Origin: an uncultured Clostridia bacterium
GTDB lineage: Bacteria; Bacillota; Clostridia; Christensenellales; CAG-917
Length of the DNA stretch: 64,000 nt
NCBI GenBank assembly: GCA_934277645.1
Contig: CAKQUX010000001.1
Location: 434,001 to 498,000, forward strand
Direction: 5' to 3'
Part shown: positions 1 through 15,000 of the stretch, piece after piece
Position numbering within the stretch: position 1 is the first letter of the stretch
How the letters are laid out: each line of letters starts with the position of its first letter
Program-made: the position numbers and the translations under genes
Notes under the pieces: generated by a model
What the model saw: only the letters and a program-made list of their open reading frames with translations
What the model was told of the DNA's origin: nothing
Databases searched by the model: none

Positions 1-3000
1 TCGAACGTGAGGTTAAGCTCCATATCTTTAAGGGCGTTGAAGTTCGTCGTCGCCATAAAGACGTAGTTGCTACCTTCAGGGTGCGTTTCGTTTGCGCCCA
101 AGGTTTCGCCGTCGGTGTAGATTCTCGTTGCAACGTACGTAACGTCGTTTTCAACGTACGATACACTGGATTTCTCTATGTCATATTCGAGCTTAATGTT
201 GTTAAGTCCGACCGCAAGGCTGAAATCTGACGGTTTGACGTATGCGCCTGTGCTGTCAAGTACTGCGATATAGAGCGTCTTAGCGGTGAAGTTTTCTGTG
301 CCTGCAGTTGCGACAAACTTATCAATACCGCTATTAAATTGAGCTTCGGTCGTTTCCGAGTTCGGATATGCCGCCTTGAAATCGGCATACGTAGCATATT
401 GGACGTAAAGTTTGCTAAGCGAGAAGTAATTGCCCGTATATGCGCTCTTATCCAAATCGGACGTTACGAGTCTGAACGTACCCGTTGCGGTTTGTTTGTT
501 TCCTGCATTGTCATAGTAGTAAACAGTGCCGCCGTCGGTTGTATCGAGATAGTAGTTGCCGTGCTTGTCGTCTACGGTGAAGACGTAAAGCGTGCCGATC
601 GTGTCTGAGGTTGCTTTTCCGAACAAGTTGTTCGTATAGCCGTAAACGCCTGCGTTTTCAAGGTCGCTTGCGTCGAACGCCGCAAAGCTGTAACGGTCGC
701 CCTTCCACGTCGTATCCGATTCGCCGAGCCACATTTCTTTCGGCATATATTCTCTTCCGCCGGCAACGGCAAGCGAAAGGTCGATACCTACGCTGAATCC
801 GTCGTTAAGGCTAAGCGTAATACCGCCGTCATCGATTTGCGGCAACTTAACCATATCTCTGAGAGTTTGGTTTTGAGTAAGGAAGCCAAGGAGCGAGTCG
901 AACATAGTGCTCATAAAGTTGACTCTGACTTCGCCTTGCAATACTTGAATTTCCTTAAACATAACTTTAAGGACGTTGAGTATATCGCTTCCGAAGATAC
1001 CTGCGCTGCCTTCTTCGCCGTCAACGAAAGTGCTTGCCGACGAAATAGCTTCGTCTGCGATAACTGCTTCTTTGTCGTTGTTGACGATACCGCTTATGTC
1101 AAGTCCTTCAAACTTAATCTTGTTGAACGCTTCGCCAAGTCCCATACGGCTTCCGAGGTCTTCAAAGTCGACGTAAAGCGAAATCTTTCCTTCTTCGTCG
1201 AAGAGAACGGTTACGTTTACGTTGATGTCTTGCGCCGCTCCGCCGTTTGTAGGGTCTTTATCGTAAGGCAACAAGTTGGAGTTGACCGTCATAATAAGGT
1301 TGATTTGCGCTCCGCCGAGTTTTTCGACAAACGTAAGTTTGTCATTCATAAACTTAGCAAGGTCAACGTAAGCCGAAAGAGTTGCCGTGAAGTAGGTGTT
1401 GTTGTCTTGACCGATTTCCTCGATTTTTTCCGAAAGTGACTTGATGTAAGCCATAACTTCCGCATCGAGAAGCGCGCCGAACTCTTCGCTGAAGTTGATG
1501 ATACCTGCAAGAACTTCAAGACTTACGTCAAGTTTTGCGCTGAGTTCCGCCTTACCCCAGTTGATGTCGAATGCGTCCGCAAATTGCATTTCGCCGCTGA
1601 AAATCTTAGCAAGGTCAACGCTTGCGATAAGTCTGAACTTGTTTCTGCATTCCTCATTCGTCATAAGGTCTTTTGCGTTGTCGCTGTTGTCGTCAAAGAT
1701 GTTGACGCGAAGTTTACCGTCTTCGGTGAGATATTCCTTGCGGTACAAGTCACCCGTAAGTGATGTAATCGACTTAGCGTTTCCGTAATATCCCGCCTTG
1801 TTGCCGAACATCATGTGGCTATGCTTCGTGTCGATGCCGAACACCGAGAAGTTTACGTCAAGAATTTCGGTTTCGCCCGTCGTGTCGTAAATCTTGACTC
1901 CGAGGAAGGTCGAGCCTTCGCCCTTTGCGACCGACATTCCGACGTAAGGAACCATATTCGGAAGGTTTTCAAGCATATCCGCAATGGTTTCTTCGCCCGT
2001 AATTTCGGTGACAATCATTCCGATAAGTTTCGACGAAATCGAAGCGGTAATCATATCGAGAACAAAGTCGATATAGAAGCCTGCCTTGTCACGGTCTGCG
2101 CCTCGAATCGTTCCGTCTGCTTGTCCTGCTTCGTTGCCTTTAAGAAGGTTTGCAACGATAACTTCGACTGCGTCTGCTCCGAGATCTATCTTGAAGAAGC
2201 CGCCGTCTGCAAGGAAGAACGAAAGGTCAACGTATACGACGCCGTCGAGATAGTAAAGTCCGATAAATTGTTTGTCACGGCTGCCGTCGTCCTTTGTCGT
2301 CCAGATGTCGATTGCAAGGTCGAGGTTGTGAAGTTTAATCATATCGGTAATCTTTCCGCCGTTAAACAAGCTCATCGGATCAATATCGACGTCGAGATTG
2401 AGAGCAATCGAATATCCGAACGTATTGTTGAGCTTCTTACCAGGTTCGCTGATTGTGAGAGCCGTGGTAAGTTCGCCGAATACCGAGTAAAGAACTTTGC
2501 TGAGTTCGGTTGATGAATAGTCGCCGCTAAGGCTGAACGTTCCGCCCAAAACCATCGAAACAGACGAGATTTCGGTTACGTTCATATATCTGAGTTCGTC
2601 GTAGCGGTCAAATGCGACAATAGCGTTTGTCTTAACGTCATAGTACGCAAGGCAGAAATACTCGTCGCCTGCTTTTGCATAAAGCGAAGTGTTTTCGGTT
2701 GCCGTTCCGCTAAATGCGCTGAACTCACCACTTTCGTCCATTGTGTACCAAGCGATAGCCGTGTCGAGAATAAACGTCTTGACAAGGTCTGCTCCGCTCT
2801 TTGTGACAATGACTTTACCGACTTTGGTCGTAAGGTTTTCGTTGATTTCGCCCTCACCCGTGCCGAGTTTCTTGCCGCTCAAATTGACGCTCGAAATGCG
2901 AACTTCAAGTTCGTCACCGACTTTAAGGCCTTCGCTGAGTTCGCCGTAAACGGCTTTGTTGTAATATGCGAAAGTTCCGTCAGCCGTCTTTACGTAAAGC

Positions 3001-6000
3001 GGCGAGTTGAAGTAGTCGTTCAAAATGTCGTTGTAAACGTATTCGCCTGCGTCGTAGCCATAGAACTTGTCAGCCGTAATCATTGACGTGAGCGAGTTTT
3101 CACGAACGTACTTGTTTCTGATGACGTAGCCGTTTTCGTCATAGTGTCTGACGAAGTCGAATCTGAGCCATCTGTAATAGCTTACTTTGCTTGTGAGCGT
3201 GCTGTCCGTTATTTGCAATGCGCCCGTGCCGTAATAGTTAAATCCGACAGTTTCGGTAAGTTTGCCTGCGCTAAGGTCGGCAGCACTATAAAGTCTGATG
3301 AAGAACTCTTGTTTTGTCTTATCAGATCTTGTGTATTCGATAAGAAGCCATTCGCCGTCGTCGTCTTGCGTCGCAACGTTTGCGTTTGCGGTGTATACGG
3401 CTTGATATTTGTCGTATGCGCAAATCTTGCCGTCGAAGCGGTTTGCGATAAGGCTTGTTGCGTCGCCGAACGAACCGCTGATCGAATAACGGTTTGCATT
3501 TCTGATTGCAACTTTATATCCGCTTGCCGAACCGTCGGCAATCGTCATTTGAATGGTTGCGTGGCTTACGCCTTGTTCGCTGTCGACGTCTTCACCGAAG
3601 CTCTTTCCGTTTACGCTAAGGCTGCTAAGCTCGCCTGCGTTAAGAGCCATCGTTCCGAAGTTGTCGATAATATCATACGTCATCGACGTCGGGAACGTGT
3701 CTGCGCCGTTCGATGTGTACGAATACTTAGTAAAGCTAAGTTTTGGCGACTGAATGTCAACGCCGATATAGTTGTCGAATACGTAAAGGAGCAATTCGAC
3801 AAGCGGTGCCAAAGCGTCGTCGTCAACCGTGACCGTGAACAAGCGTCTTGCGCCGATTTCGGTCTTGAAGTCGTCGATGCTGTCGTACGTCTTGGTTTGT
3901 CCGTTGCAAGTAATGACGTAGCTCGAACCTACTTTTACGATATGTACTCTGTAAATATCGTAGGTAAGATAATCTTCGCCTGCAACGTTGGATACGTACT
4001 CTGCGTCCGCAACGGTGCTCTTTAACGTGAGATACGATTGTCCGATTGTGGCGAGATATTCGTTAAGTTTTCCACCGCTATAGAAGACGTTGTCGAAATA
4101 ATCGAGCAACTCTTGTCCGCCCGTCGGAATTTGATTGTTAGTTCCTGCTGTGATATGTGCCTTTTCTGCCGCCGTAAACTTGACAAGCTGAGTGTTCTTG
4201 TCAATAAATACGTAGTTACCCGTGTCGCCCGTTCTAGGAAGGACGGCATAAACAAGACGACTTTCATCGGTTACGAATTGTTCGTAAGTAATTTGCGCTC
4301 CGAACTCATCCGTCAAAATTTCCGTCGGATTTGTCGAAAGTCTGATGCCTCCGTTTACGTCGGTATTGCCGCTTGCATCAAGGTCGGTGTTAGCGTCGTT
4401 TGTAACGAGCGAGTCAAACCTATACCTCTTTGCGTCAGTGTTAATTCTAAGATACGAACGCTTGTTGAAGTCAAAGTCAAACGAGAATGACGTATCTTCA
4501 CCCGTTACCAAGTCTGCAATGACGTTGAGGTAATTTGCGTGAAGCATAATCGAAATATAGTTCGACGTAACTTGCATGCCGTAAAGGAACGATCTGATAT
4601 ATTCGCAAATGTTGTCAGGCAACAACGGAAGCGAAATCTTTGAACCTGTATTGTCATCCGTGTTATCGTCGCCGGTGTTATCGCCACCCGTCGTATCGTC
4701 CGTGGTGCTTGCTTCGCTGTTCTTATCCTTATTGAAGAGTTTGTTTCCAATCTCCGTAAGAGTGAAGCTGTCAACGGTGTAAGCCGCAAGACCCAATCCC
4801 GTCAAGTCGATGTTAAGACCGCCAGGAACAAAGCTGTAAACGCCGTATTCGTTTTGATAGTAGTTTACAGGGTCATAGCTGTAACGATCTGCGCTGTAAC
4901 GGTCGGTGTCGCTAAGGTCGAGTTTCTTGCCTTCCGCCGCATATTGTCTTTCAAGTTCTTTTACGTTGAAGAACTCTTTGTTCAATATGTCGTAAGCATA
5001 ATCGCCGTACGGGTTGACGAAATAGTGCGACCATTTGTCTTTGCTTGCCGTGTTACCAAGTTTTTCGTGGTCGACGACAGCCATATACTTGCCGTTTGCG
5101 TCGGTGTAATATCCCTTATAGTTCTTGCTGTAACGAATGCCTGAGTAAGAATCGACGTTGTCCTTATACGGGAAGTACTTGATAAGTCCGTATTCTGCGC
5201 CCGTTCCCGAAATGTATTGTTTTTCGATATCGTCATAGCGGTAGCGAACAAGTTCGGTGCCTTCGGCGTTCCATTCGTACTTATCTTTGTTTGCTTCGTC
5301 GTATTCGTCAACCTTTACGTACTCGTTGTATCCGTCAATCGTGACGTAATCGCAAACGAGCGCATAGTTTCCGCCTGCGAAATACATTCTGACAAGAGTG
5401 TTTTCCTCGGTGGTTACGGTTTGACCTGTCGATGCGTCATAGCTGCTACCCTGCGTTACGATTTTGAATTCTGCGTTTACAAGGCTCAAAATCTTGACTA
5501 TGTCAATTCCGCCACCCTTAAGCGTATCGAACAATAATTGAAGATCAAGGTCGCCCTCGCGCCACGTCGGTTTCTTTTCGCTATCTTCCGTCGTGCCTGC
5601 AATCTCTTTGTCAAGAATTGTCTTTCTGATAGAGTTGATGATAGAAGCGAGCTTGATGTCTATCTTCATATCGAGATAGGTCTTTCTGTTAAGGTAGTCG
5701 CCCGTTTCGTCCATAACCTTAATTATACCTTCAAGGTCTGCAAGTGACTCGTCTTGGAAGAAGAGTTGTACCCATTCCGACAAATCGAGGTCACCGCCTG
5801 CAAGGTAAGTCGTAACGTCGATTCTCTCTTCGATAACGACGTTTTCGATTTCCGAGTAAAGCGTGTAGTCTTTAATCGCGTCGTCGGTAAGCGGTCTGGT
5901 ACGGTCGGTTTGCGCAAATTTAAGGCTTACGTTGTTGATACCGAGGCTGAAGTTAACCTCTTTTGCGTAAGTGTCATAGTTTGCGCTTTCACCTTCCACA

Positions 6001-9000
6001 AGGATATAGTAAATCGTCTTTGCGCCGTCTTTCTCAGCAGCCTGCAATGCGGCGTTAAACTCCGTAGTGCCGTAGGCGTACGGTGTAAATCTGCTACCCG
6101 TCGTAATTGCGGTGCCTCTGACGAAAATATTGTTTGCGCTGTCGAATGCCCAGATTCCGTCAGGGTCTTCGATGAAGAGCATAAGTTTTTCCGCTACGCC
6201 GTCCTTTTTAAGTCCGTTCGCTTCTTGAGCCGCTTCGATTGCGGTTTTTGCTTCGTCAGTAAGGTTGTTTTCGCCGTCAAAGAGATTTTCAATCTTAACT
6301 TGAACGTACTTGCTGCCTGCAGGCATTCTGAACGAAATTTCTGCGCCGATTTCGGTCGCTTCGAGATCGTCGAGCGAAACTTTAACGTCGGCAAATCCGC
6401 TGTAATCGATTCCTTCATAGATGAAATCTTTAAGCGATACGTCGCCGAATTTGATAAGTCCCAATGCAAAATCGATAAGTTGTTTACCTATTCTGACTGA
6501 GAAGTGTTTGTTTGAAAGCAAAATTTGGAGTGCCACGTTGTAGTCAACGTCTGCGCCGCCTGCTTCATTTTGAATTTGTTCCGAATTGTAAACGTCGTCG
6601 CCGAATATCTTAACGAGCAAATCGTTAAGCGTGTCGGTGATAAAGTCAAGTTCGTTGATAACCATCTTAGGCAGACCGAGTTTTTCTGCATCTATATACA
6701 ACGAGCCGTCTTGATAGTAAACACCAATGAATACTTCTTCGACGTCGACAGCCGAAATGTCGATAAGCTCGGCTTTGAGTTCCGACTTGGAAAGGTCGCT
6801 GAAATCGAGAAGTGCGCTTACGCTCATTCTGAAATCCATCTTGGTTACGCCTGCGGTATATTCAGGAACTTCTACGACAACTCCGCTTATGTCACCGACG
6901 ATTCCGCTGAATACCCTACCAAGGTCAACCGTTCCGGCAGTAAACTCGCCGTGCAATCTGACGTCAACGCTTGCGCCGACGGTGGATTTGGTGAACGGAA
7001 TAGCTTCGTTGATATCCTTCGGAAGAAGCGATGCGGTCGAACCGAATCCGATGTTAAGTCCGCCAATGCTTACGCCGAAGCCGAACGTACCCGCCTTAAC
7101 TCCGAGCGTGATTCCGAAATCGGAAATCGAAGTATACTTCGTCGACTTACGCATATATTCGCTTTGCGTAATATCGAACGTGTAGCTTCCGTAATTCTTG
7201 CCATCGTCGTTACGCAAATCGTACTTGCTACCCTTTACAGAGTAGTCGAGAACGTATTTGACACGCGCGCTGTAACTTGCTTTTTGTTGCGCTGTAAGGC
7301 TCGACCAAAGAACGTAGCCCTCGGTTGTGTTGACCCACCAGTAGTTTTCCATAAACGCACTGCGGTCTGCGCTGCCGATAAGCTCCGAAAGGTACTTGTC
7401 TGCCGTAAGTTTATAATCTTTAAATTCGTCGTACGCAACGTATGCAGGATACGTATAGGTTTCGTCTGCATCGTAAGTGAATACGTCCAAAATCGCAACG
7501 TAACGCATGCTCGAAAGAGCCGCTTTAAGTTCGTCGGTAAGTACGCTGTAAATGACGTACTTTTCGCCGCCTATTTCTACTGCGATATTTTCATATGCGG
7601 CAAGTTTATCTTCATTGCCTTTATATTTAACGTATGTGCCGACAATCTTTTCTTCATAGTTTTGCTTTCCGACGTTTGCTTCAGCTTCCGTCTTAACAAT
7701 GACGTTGTTTACGGCTTTGCTGTAGCGGTGGTTGTGCTTACTGCTGTCATACGTTTCGTATCTGACCGTGCCGTCGGTATTTGTCGTCTTTCCGTAGTAG
7801 CCGTTGATATCTTGAACGTAAAGTTCGTCGGCGTGAGCTACAAGATAGCTGAACAAATAGTAGTCCGAAACTTTTTGATAACGAGTGCTCGAAGCAAATT
7901 GTTCTTTCTTTTCGGCAGTAAGGTTATCGTAAAGTACGAAACTTCCGATTGCTCCGTAGTTAGCTTGTTCGGTTTCGTTCAAAGCGTCGTATGCCGATTT
8001 CGTAATCGTGTTTCTTACGCCGCTTGCGTTGCTGCTTGCAAGTTCGACGTAATATTCAACGTTTGAATTGTCGAAGATATAGTCGCCGCTTTCGTATTCA
8101 CGGAAGTAAGTGATTTCGGTATATCTTTCTTCGTATGGCAAAACCAACGAGTATTCAGCGGCAACCCACTTGTACTCGCCCTTTTCGGCTTTATAGTATC
8201 CCTTGAAGAAGAAATACTTATAGTCGCTGTCTGCGCCGGAAATCTTGTAAACTTCTTCGTTTGCTTGAAGTTTTGCAACGGTGTCGAAATCGGAAACTTT
8301 AACTTTTTGTCCGATATCGGTCAAGTTGACGCACTTGACGTTTTCGACGTTCGCCGCAGTACGTTGCGAGATAGGGATTACAGTCGAACCCGTTTCGTCG
8401 CTGTACCAGATATAGTTGTTAAGGTTGTAAACAACGTTGTTGTAGCTGAAATAGAATACGTCGGTGTTGTTTACGTCCGTTTCCGCATTCTTAGATGCGA
8501 TAGACGCATTTGCAAAGTAGCCGTAGCCGTATCTATCGACGCTCCAATCCGATTCGATTCCGTCACTTCCGACGTAAATCGCTCTGAATGCTTGGTTGCT
8601 TACAACGTCGAACTTGTCTGCTTTTGCATACAAGCCCGTGTCGTTTTGATGCCAACCGTAGTTGTACGTTTGGACGCTCGAAAGGTCAACGGCCGTTCCG
8701 TCGATGTCAATCGAAACTACGCCGTTTGCTCCCATAACGTAATTTGTCAAGTCATAATACGTATCGCCTATCTTGACGTATCTACCGATGGTATTGGTCA
8801 AGTTGAGCGCAACGTATTCCGAACCTATTGCAACGTATTTGCCCGTATCAGCGTTAGACACCGTGCCGCTTTCGTCATTATAACGGCTGTGAGTCGAAAC
8901 GTTGTAATACAATCCGTCGCTACCCTTGACGATGAAATACAAGTTTGCAGGAATAATTGCAGACGCAACGTAATCGACTTCTTTTTCAAGTCCTGTGCCG

Positions 9001-12000
9001 TATGCGTAATAGCCCATCGTATAACGCAAGTTTTTGTTCTCGTCTTTTAAGAGATCTTCGCTCCAATCGAGTTTTTCGTAATAGAGACCGCCCGAAACTT
9101 TAAATTCGCCGTTTTCGTTTTCATAGTAGACGTTGGTATCGATTGCGTGACGCTTGTAATACTTAAATTCGCTTGCAAGGTAAATGAGCGTAGCGTCACC
9201 GTTTACGATATAGTAATCGCCGTTCGTATCTTCCACGCCTTCGACATTGCAAATTGCAATCGACGAAATCATAACGTATTTATTGTTAGCTTTGTCATAA
9301 GCGTAATTGTTTGTAGCGTTCGTAAGAACGTCAATCATATCGCTTATTTCTTCATAACTACGACTAAAGCGTTGATCTTTGCAAATCTCCGAATAATCGA
9401 TAAGTTCGTGGCTGAACTTGCCCTTGTCAAGGCTAAGCGACAAGTTGAGCACGTCGAATATATCTCCGATATCGCCGAGCGTCGGCATAATCATCGAAAG
9501 GATAACCGCAAAGAAGCTCTTTGTCAAAACAAGTTGAATTGCAGGGTCCGAGATGATAAGTTCCAAAACAGCTTGGTTTGCCGCATCCGACGAAACGTCG
9601 CTCGTCAATGCTTCAGTTCTGTCTTTGATGCCGCCCGAAATTTCATCCGCTTTGTCAACGACGTCGCTTATGGCGTCGTCTGCTTTATCGATGCCCTTAA
9701 TGACGTTTTCGATAACGCTTACGATATGCGGAATGTAAGCTGCAGGAGCGCCTGCAAAAAGTTTTCTTCCGTCAAGATACAACGTATCCTGAGCAAGATA
9801 CAAACCGCCTTTAACGATAGCGTTTCCTTCCGAATCGTATTTATAATTTCCGTAAGTGTCGAGTTCCAAAAGTTCAAGCGAAATTTCAAGAGAACGAAGT
9901 TCGCTCTTGTTGAGGAAGTCGAGAATGCTGTATTGTTTCTTATACGTTCCGTTTTCTTTATCTTCTTCGTAGGTCGTTTCGATAACCTTACCGTTTTCAT
10001 CGACTTTTTCGACCTTCGAATACTTCGTGCCTTTATACTTTCTGCCCTCGTTTTCTGCTCTTGCTTCCCAATCGCTGATAAGTTCATAGCCGTTTGCCGT
10101 GAAGTAATCAAGGAACAAATCGCCAAGGTTGAAGTTTGCGCCGATTCTTACGCCGACCGCGCTATAGAATTGTTGGTCAGCCATAAGCGAAACGACCATG
10201 TCTCCGAAGTACTGAGCAAGCATATCCGAAGAATTGAGGAATTGCGACAAGTCGTAGCTTGCACTGCCGTCTGCGCTTACGTAAAGTTTGCCGTCAACCG
10301 AAAGGTTGTAGGTTTGCGACGTGAATTTCGTAAGGTCTGCAAAGTCGTTAGGCGTTACTCCGACTCCGAGAATAGAAGTCGTTGCGCCGATATCGATTGT
10401 AAATGCGGCGGCAAGAGCAAGTTTAAGTTTCAAGCCGTCGGCAGTTTGCATTCCGACCGAAATAGACGGTTTGCCGTCGAAATCGTCGTCTGCGAGTTTA
10501 AGGAAAAGTCCGCTCGTGCTTTCGTCAAGATTGAATCTGCTAAGGTTTACCGAATTGTCACTGAACAATGCGATGACCGCTTGAAGCATATCGCTGTTGA
10601 ACATAATGTCGAACGAATCGAAAGTTTTGAGCGTTGCGCCGCTTCTGAGTTTTGCCTTTACGACTACCGTCTTTACGATAGCATTCAAAACCGCGGCAAC
10701 AAGTTTTGTGCCTTTAAGTTGTTCTTTTTCTTCGTCGGTCGTGCCGGCTTCTTCTTTATTGCCACCGCCGATCATATCGAAGATAAAGTCTGCGCTGATC
10801 TTTGCTCTCGGTCCGTCAATTCCTTTAAGGTCTAAAAGCAAATAGTTGTCTACAAGATAAATACCTACGGTCTTTCCTGCGATAGCTTGACGGTTGTGAT
10901 CCATAGCGCAAAGTTCGATACCGAATTCGCACGCTTTAAGAAGTTGATCGATGGAGAAGTTTCCAAGGAAATCTTTAAGCTCCATACCGCCGTCGATAAC
11001 GCTGTAAATTCCGAGTTTTTGAAGGTCGATGTTACCTTTAAGAGTAAGGATAAGCGTCGTGTCAACCATATCGTCAACGTAGAACTTGAACGCAATAGTT
11101 TTAAGCAAATCTTTAAGCGAAACTTTGTTTGCGCCCGAACCGAACGAGAAACCTTTTATAAGGTTGTTTATGAAATCGAGGTTCAAAGTTGCGTCGAGAA
11201 TTTCTTGGAACTCTCTCGGCACTCTTTGATACGTTCCGTTTTCGTCTTGAATGAAGTGTACTCCGTCCGATGCCAACGAGTATCTGTCCGACTTAGGAAC
11301 ACTGCCCGATGCGATTTGAGTTTGCGTCATCTTGACAAAAGTTGCGTCAAGCGAGTAGTTGAAATAGAAATCGAACGCAAACGTGATACACGGATTGTCG
11401 TCGAAGTTGTTGAGTGTCGAATTGCCGTTTTTGTCGACACCTGAAGTAAGACGCGTGATAGCGTCACTGAGTTTTTCGCCTACGCTTTGCAATCTTTCAT
11501 AGGTATCGAGCAACGAGATAGGCAATTTTTCTCCGCCTATTTCGACGTAGTAATTTGCCCAAGGATTGGTTTCGCCTGCTTTTACAGGGTCACCTGTGAG
11601 CGGATTAAACGTGTCGCCGACCTTTTCAAAAACGTTTTCGCGAGTAAGTTTATAGTAAACGTCCGTGTTCGATTGTCTGACGTAGTAGCCGATAAAGTTA
11701 TCTACTTCGTTGAAGTCTATTTCGGCATAACGGTCTTTTGCCGCACCCGTTGCAAGGTATGGTCTTACAATCGAAAGGCTTACCGACAAAATCTTGGAAT
11801 CGAGTCCGACAAGAATTTGCGGGATTGCGGTGTCGATCGTAAATTCGGCAGACAAGCCGAGATCAACAGGATTGCCGTTTTCATCAACCATCTTGCTGAG
11901 AATGGTGTCGATGTCGACTTGTTCGTCTTCCGGCTTTCCGTTGTTAAGAACGAAGTTGATAATTGCTATTATAAGGTTTTGTGCAAGCGTGATAGAAATT

Positions 12001-15000
12001 TCTTTGCTTGCAAGAGCGATGACGGTTTCGAGAGCTTCTTTAGCTTTGTCGCCGCCCTCTTCTCCTTCATCCGAAATTTCGGCTTCACCGTCTTGCGTGA
12101 CCGAAGTCGTCAATTTCTTGACGAGCCCGTTTATCGTATCGCTGACGATTGTGCCGACGTCGATATTGTTCATAACGAAGTTGTCTTCGCTAAGCGCGCC
12201 GAGTTCGACGTAAAGGTCGGTGCCTAAAATGTAAACGCCGAACAAAACTTTGCCCGTGGTCTTATCGCGAAGGACGAGATAAAGTTGAGTGTCGTTTTTA
12301 CTTTCGGTGTTGATGCTGGCTTCGATTTCGAGAGCCATATCGAGATAAATGTCTTCTTTAATGTCAAGACCGAAGTCAAGAGCAAGGTCGGCAACCAACG
12401 CTTTCAAATAGCTGTCGATTTTGATAATGCCGTCCTCTTCTTCCTGAGAGTTTTTAAGTTGTCCTTGAATGTCGATAGCAAAACTAAGGCTGAACTGCGA
12501 CAAGTTTTGAAGAGCTATGTAGTCGGTTCTGTTTATGTCTTTACCTATCGATTGTCTGTTGAAAGATATTGTAGGTTTGACGATTGACAAGGTTACCTGC
12601 AACGGATCGACGCCCACAGACAGTTCAAGGTCTTGCGCCGCCGTGTTAAGTTGAACATACGAACGGTCAGGCGTAAGCTCGATCATAGGTTTAAGCGTCT
12701 TCGTTCCGTCAGGATTTACTTGATAAAGCGACGGAATGAATTGTGCAAGCAATACGGCAACGAACTTCGACGAGAAGTTGACAAGAAGCGTATCTTCTTT
12801 AAGCGTAATCGCGCTAAGTCCCGTGCCGAGAATGACTGCAAGAAGATTGAGCGAATCGTTAGATGCAGTAGTATCCTCACCTTCGCTTCCTACTGCTTCG
12901 TCGGCGAGTTCATAGCACTTGACGTAAAGGACTTTCGACAAACCTGCATAAGTTGCGGTAATTGTGACCGAACCTGCCTTTTTAGCCGTGACGACAACGC
13001 CGCCTGCCGCCGTAACGGTTGCAGTTGCAATGCTTTCGTCTGACGATACTACTTCGACCTTGCCTGTAGGATTGCTGAACGGTACCCACGGTGTTCTCGA
13101 AGAGTCGCCTACTTTGATTTCACGAGAAACGGCGTCTACAACGGTAACTTTGATTTTCTTGGTTACGGTAGCTCCCTTTTCATCGGTATAGGAAACCGTA
13201 AGAGCAACTTCGCCCTTAGCTTTTCCGTTTACTTTGATTCTGTTTCCGCCAACGATTTCGGTAGTGGCAACGGTTTCGTTTGCGCTTTCGACTTTAAGTC
13301 CGGCAATGCTGCCGTCTTCCGCTTTCTTTGCGTCTTCGAATACGTCGTCGGAAATGAAAGTTTCAGCCTCGCCGAGAGCAACGCCCATATCGAAATCGTA
13401 CTTGGTTTCAAACATACCCAAAATCTTGCCGATATCGAAACCGTCAAGCATAATGTGAGTATTTTGCCAAATTCCCAAATCTATATCGAGGAAGAGCGTG
13501 CTGTAAGGTTGTCCGAAGTTGTTGTTTCCTTGATATACAAGATACAAGCCCAAAGCCTTCTTGCTCGTAGAAAGTCCGACCTTTCCGTCCCAGATTTCGA
13601 TTGCGAGATCCGAGTGGGTAAGAATATATTCGATATTCATAAGGTTTTTAAGGTCAAACGTCTTTTCCTTAATATTGATTCCCGAAAGGTCGAGTCTCAA
13701 AAGAGCCGAAATCTTAAATCCGAGTTCGTCGCTGATCTGCGCAGGAATTTCAAACGCAAGCATAAGTTGATAAAGCAAACTTTCAAGAGCAGGAGAATCC
13801 GTCTTGTAAAGGCTTTCAATCCAGCTGCCTACGTCCCACTTGCCCGCATCGCTGTGCGAATCGCTTTGATATGCGTATGCGCCGAGCGAACCGCTAAGCT
13901 CTAAATAAAGTCCTTCGAGATTGATTGTTCCGTCGTCGTTAAACAAAGCGACGTTGACGTAACCTTCGCCGATTGCCTTGTCGAGACCTTCGATGTCGAT
14001 TTGCGAGAATTCGACTTTCGGAGCGTTAAGGTTAAGCGAAACGGCGATCATATCTTCATCTTTTTCGTTCTTAATTGCAAGCGAGCCTTTAAGACCGCTG
14101 TCGTAGTGCGTAACCACGCCGTCCACTACCTCGTCGGTATCTTTGTAACGAAGTTCAAGCGATGCCGAGATGCCGGCAAATCCGAGACCGAGTTTATTGA
14201 GAACAAGTTCTGTCAAACCGTCTGCGACTTCGACAAGGATTCTCGAATCGGACATTGCGACCGAAAGAAGAATTGCAAGGTCATAGTTTTTGATATTTCC
14301 GTCTTTGTCGGTATATTTGGTATCGAAATCGATTGTAGCCGTAGTACCCGCTTCAGGGTTTGCAGGCTTAATCGATTGAAGCCAGTTGTTGCCGAGAATG
14401 ACTTGCATCAAAAGTTCAAAGAGATTTACTTCAAGTGCAATCTTTTCAAGTCCCAAGTATTCGACGTCGACGTACATCATTCCGCCGATATAGTAAAGTC
14501 CGAGAACGGTCTTATAGCTTGCTCCGCCGTCAAGCGTGCGTTGCAAGTTGAGCTTGAATTGCGTCTTGTTGTTTGCAAACATCGAACCTGTTTTGACCAT
14601 CTTTCTGTACGTTTCTTCGTCTCTCAAGAATTGGATGAGCGGCGTAAGGTCAGCCGAAAGTTGAAGGTCGTATTTGTATGTAATGTCGATATTTTCTTCA
14701 ACGACAAGCGATTTGATTTGGCTGTCGATGACAATTCCCAAAGTGTTGAGAAGTCCGGCAATGCCTTGGTCAAGGTCGACTTGACCTGCCTTGATGTTAA
14801 GGTCAAGTTCGCCGTTCATTCCGACGTAGAAATACGGCGATTCCATAAAGTTTGCGTATCCGCTTTCGCAATACATGCCGTTTGCGTCAACGACGTATCC
14901 GATAAGTTTTCCGTCTTCCGTCGTCTTTCTCGAATATCTCGTTCCGGAGTATGCCGCGCTTTCTTCGTCGCTGAGTCTGCGATACTCAGGAGCTTCCATT

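Noticed and set aside
6525..10835. Long plus-strand open frames (over 500 codons) within 1-17.7 kb
   Set aside because: They lie antisense to the giant lipoprotein frame, lack ribosome sites and have Arg/Val/Cys-rich translations typical of the complement of a biased coding strand.
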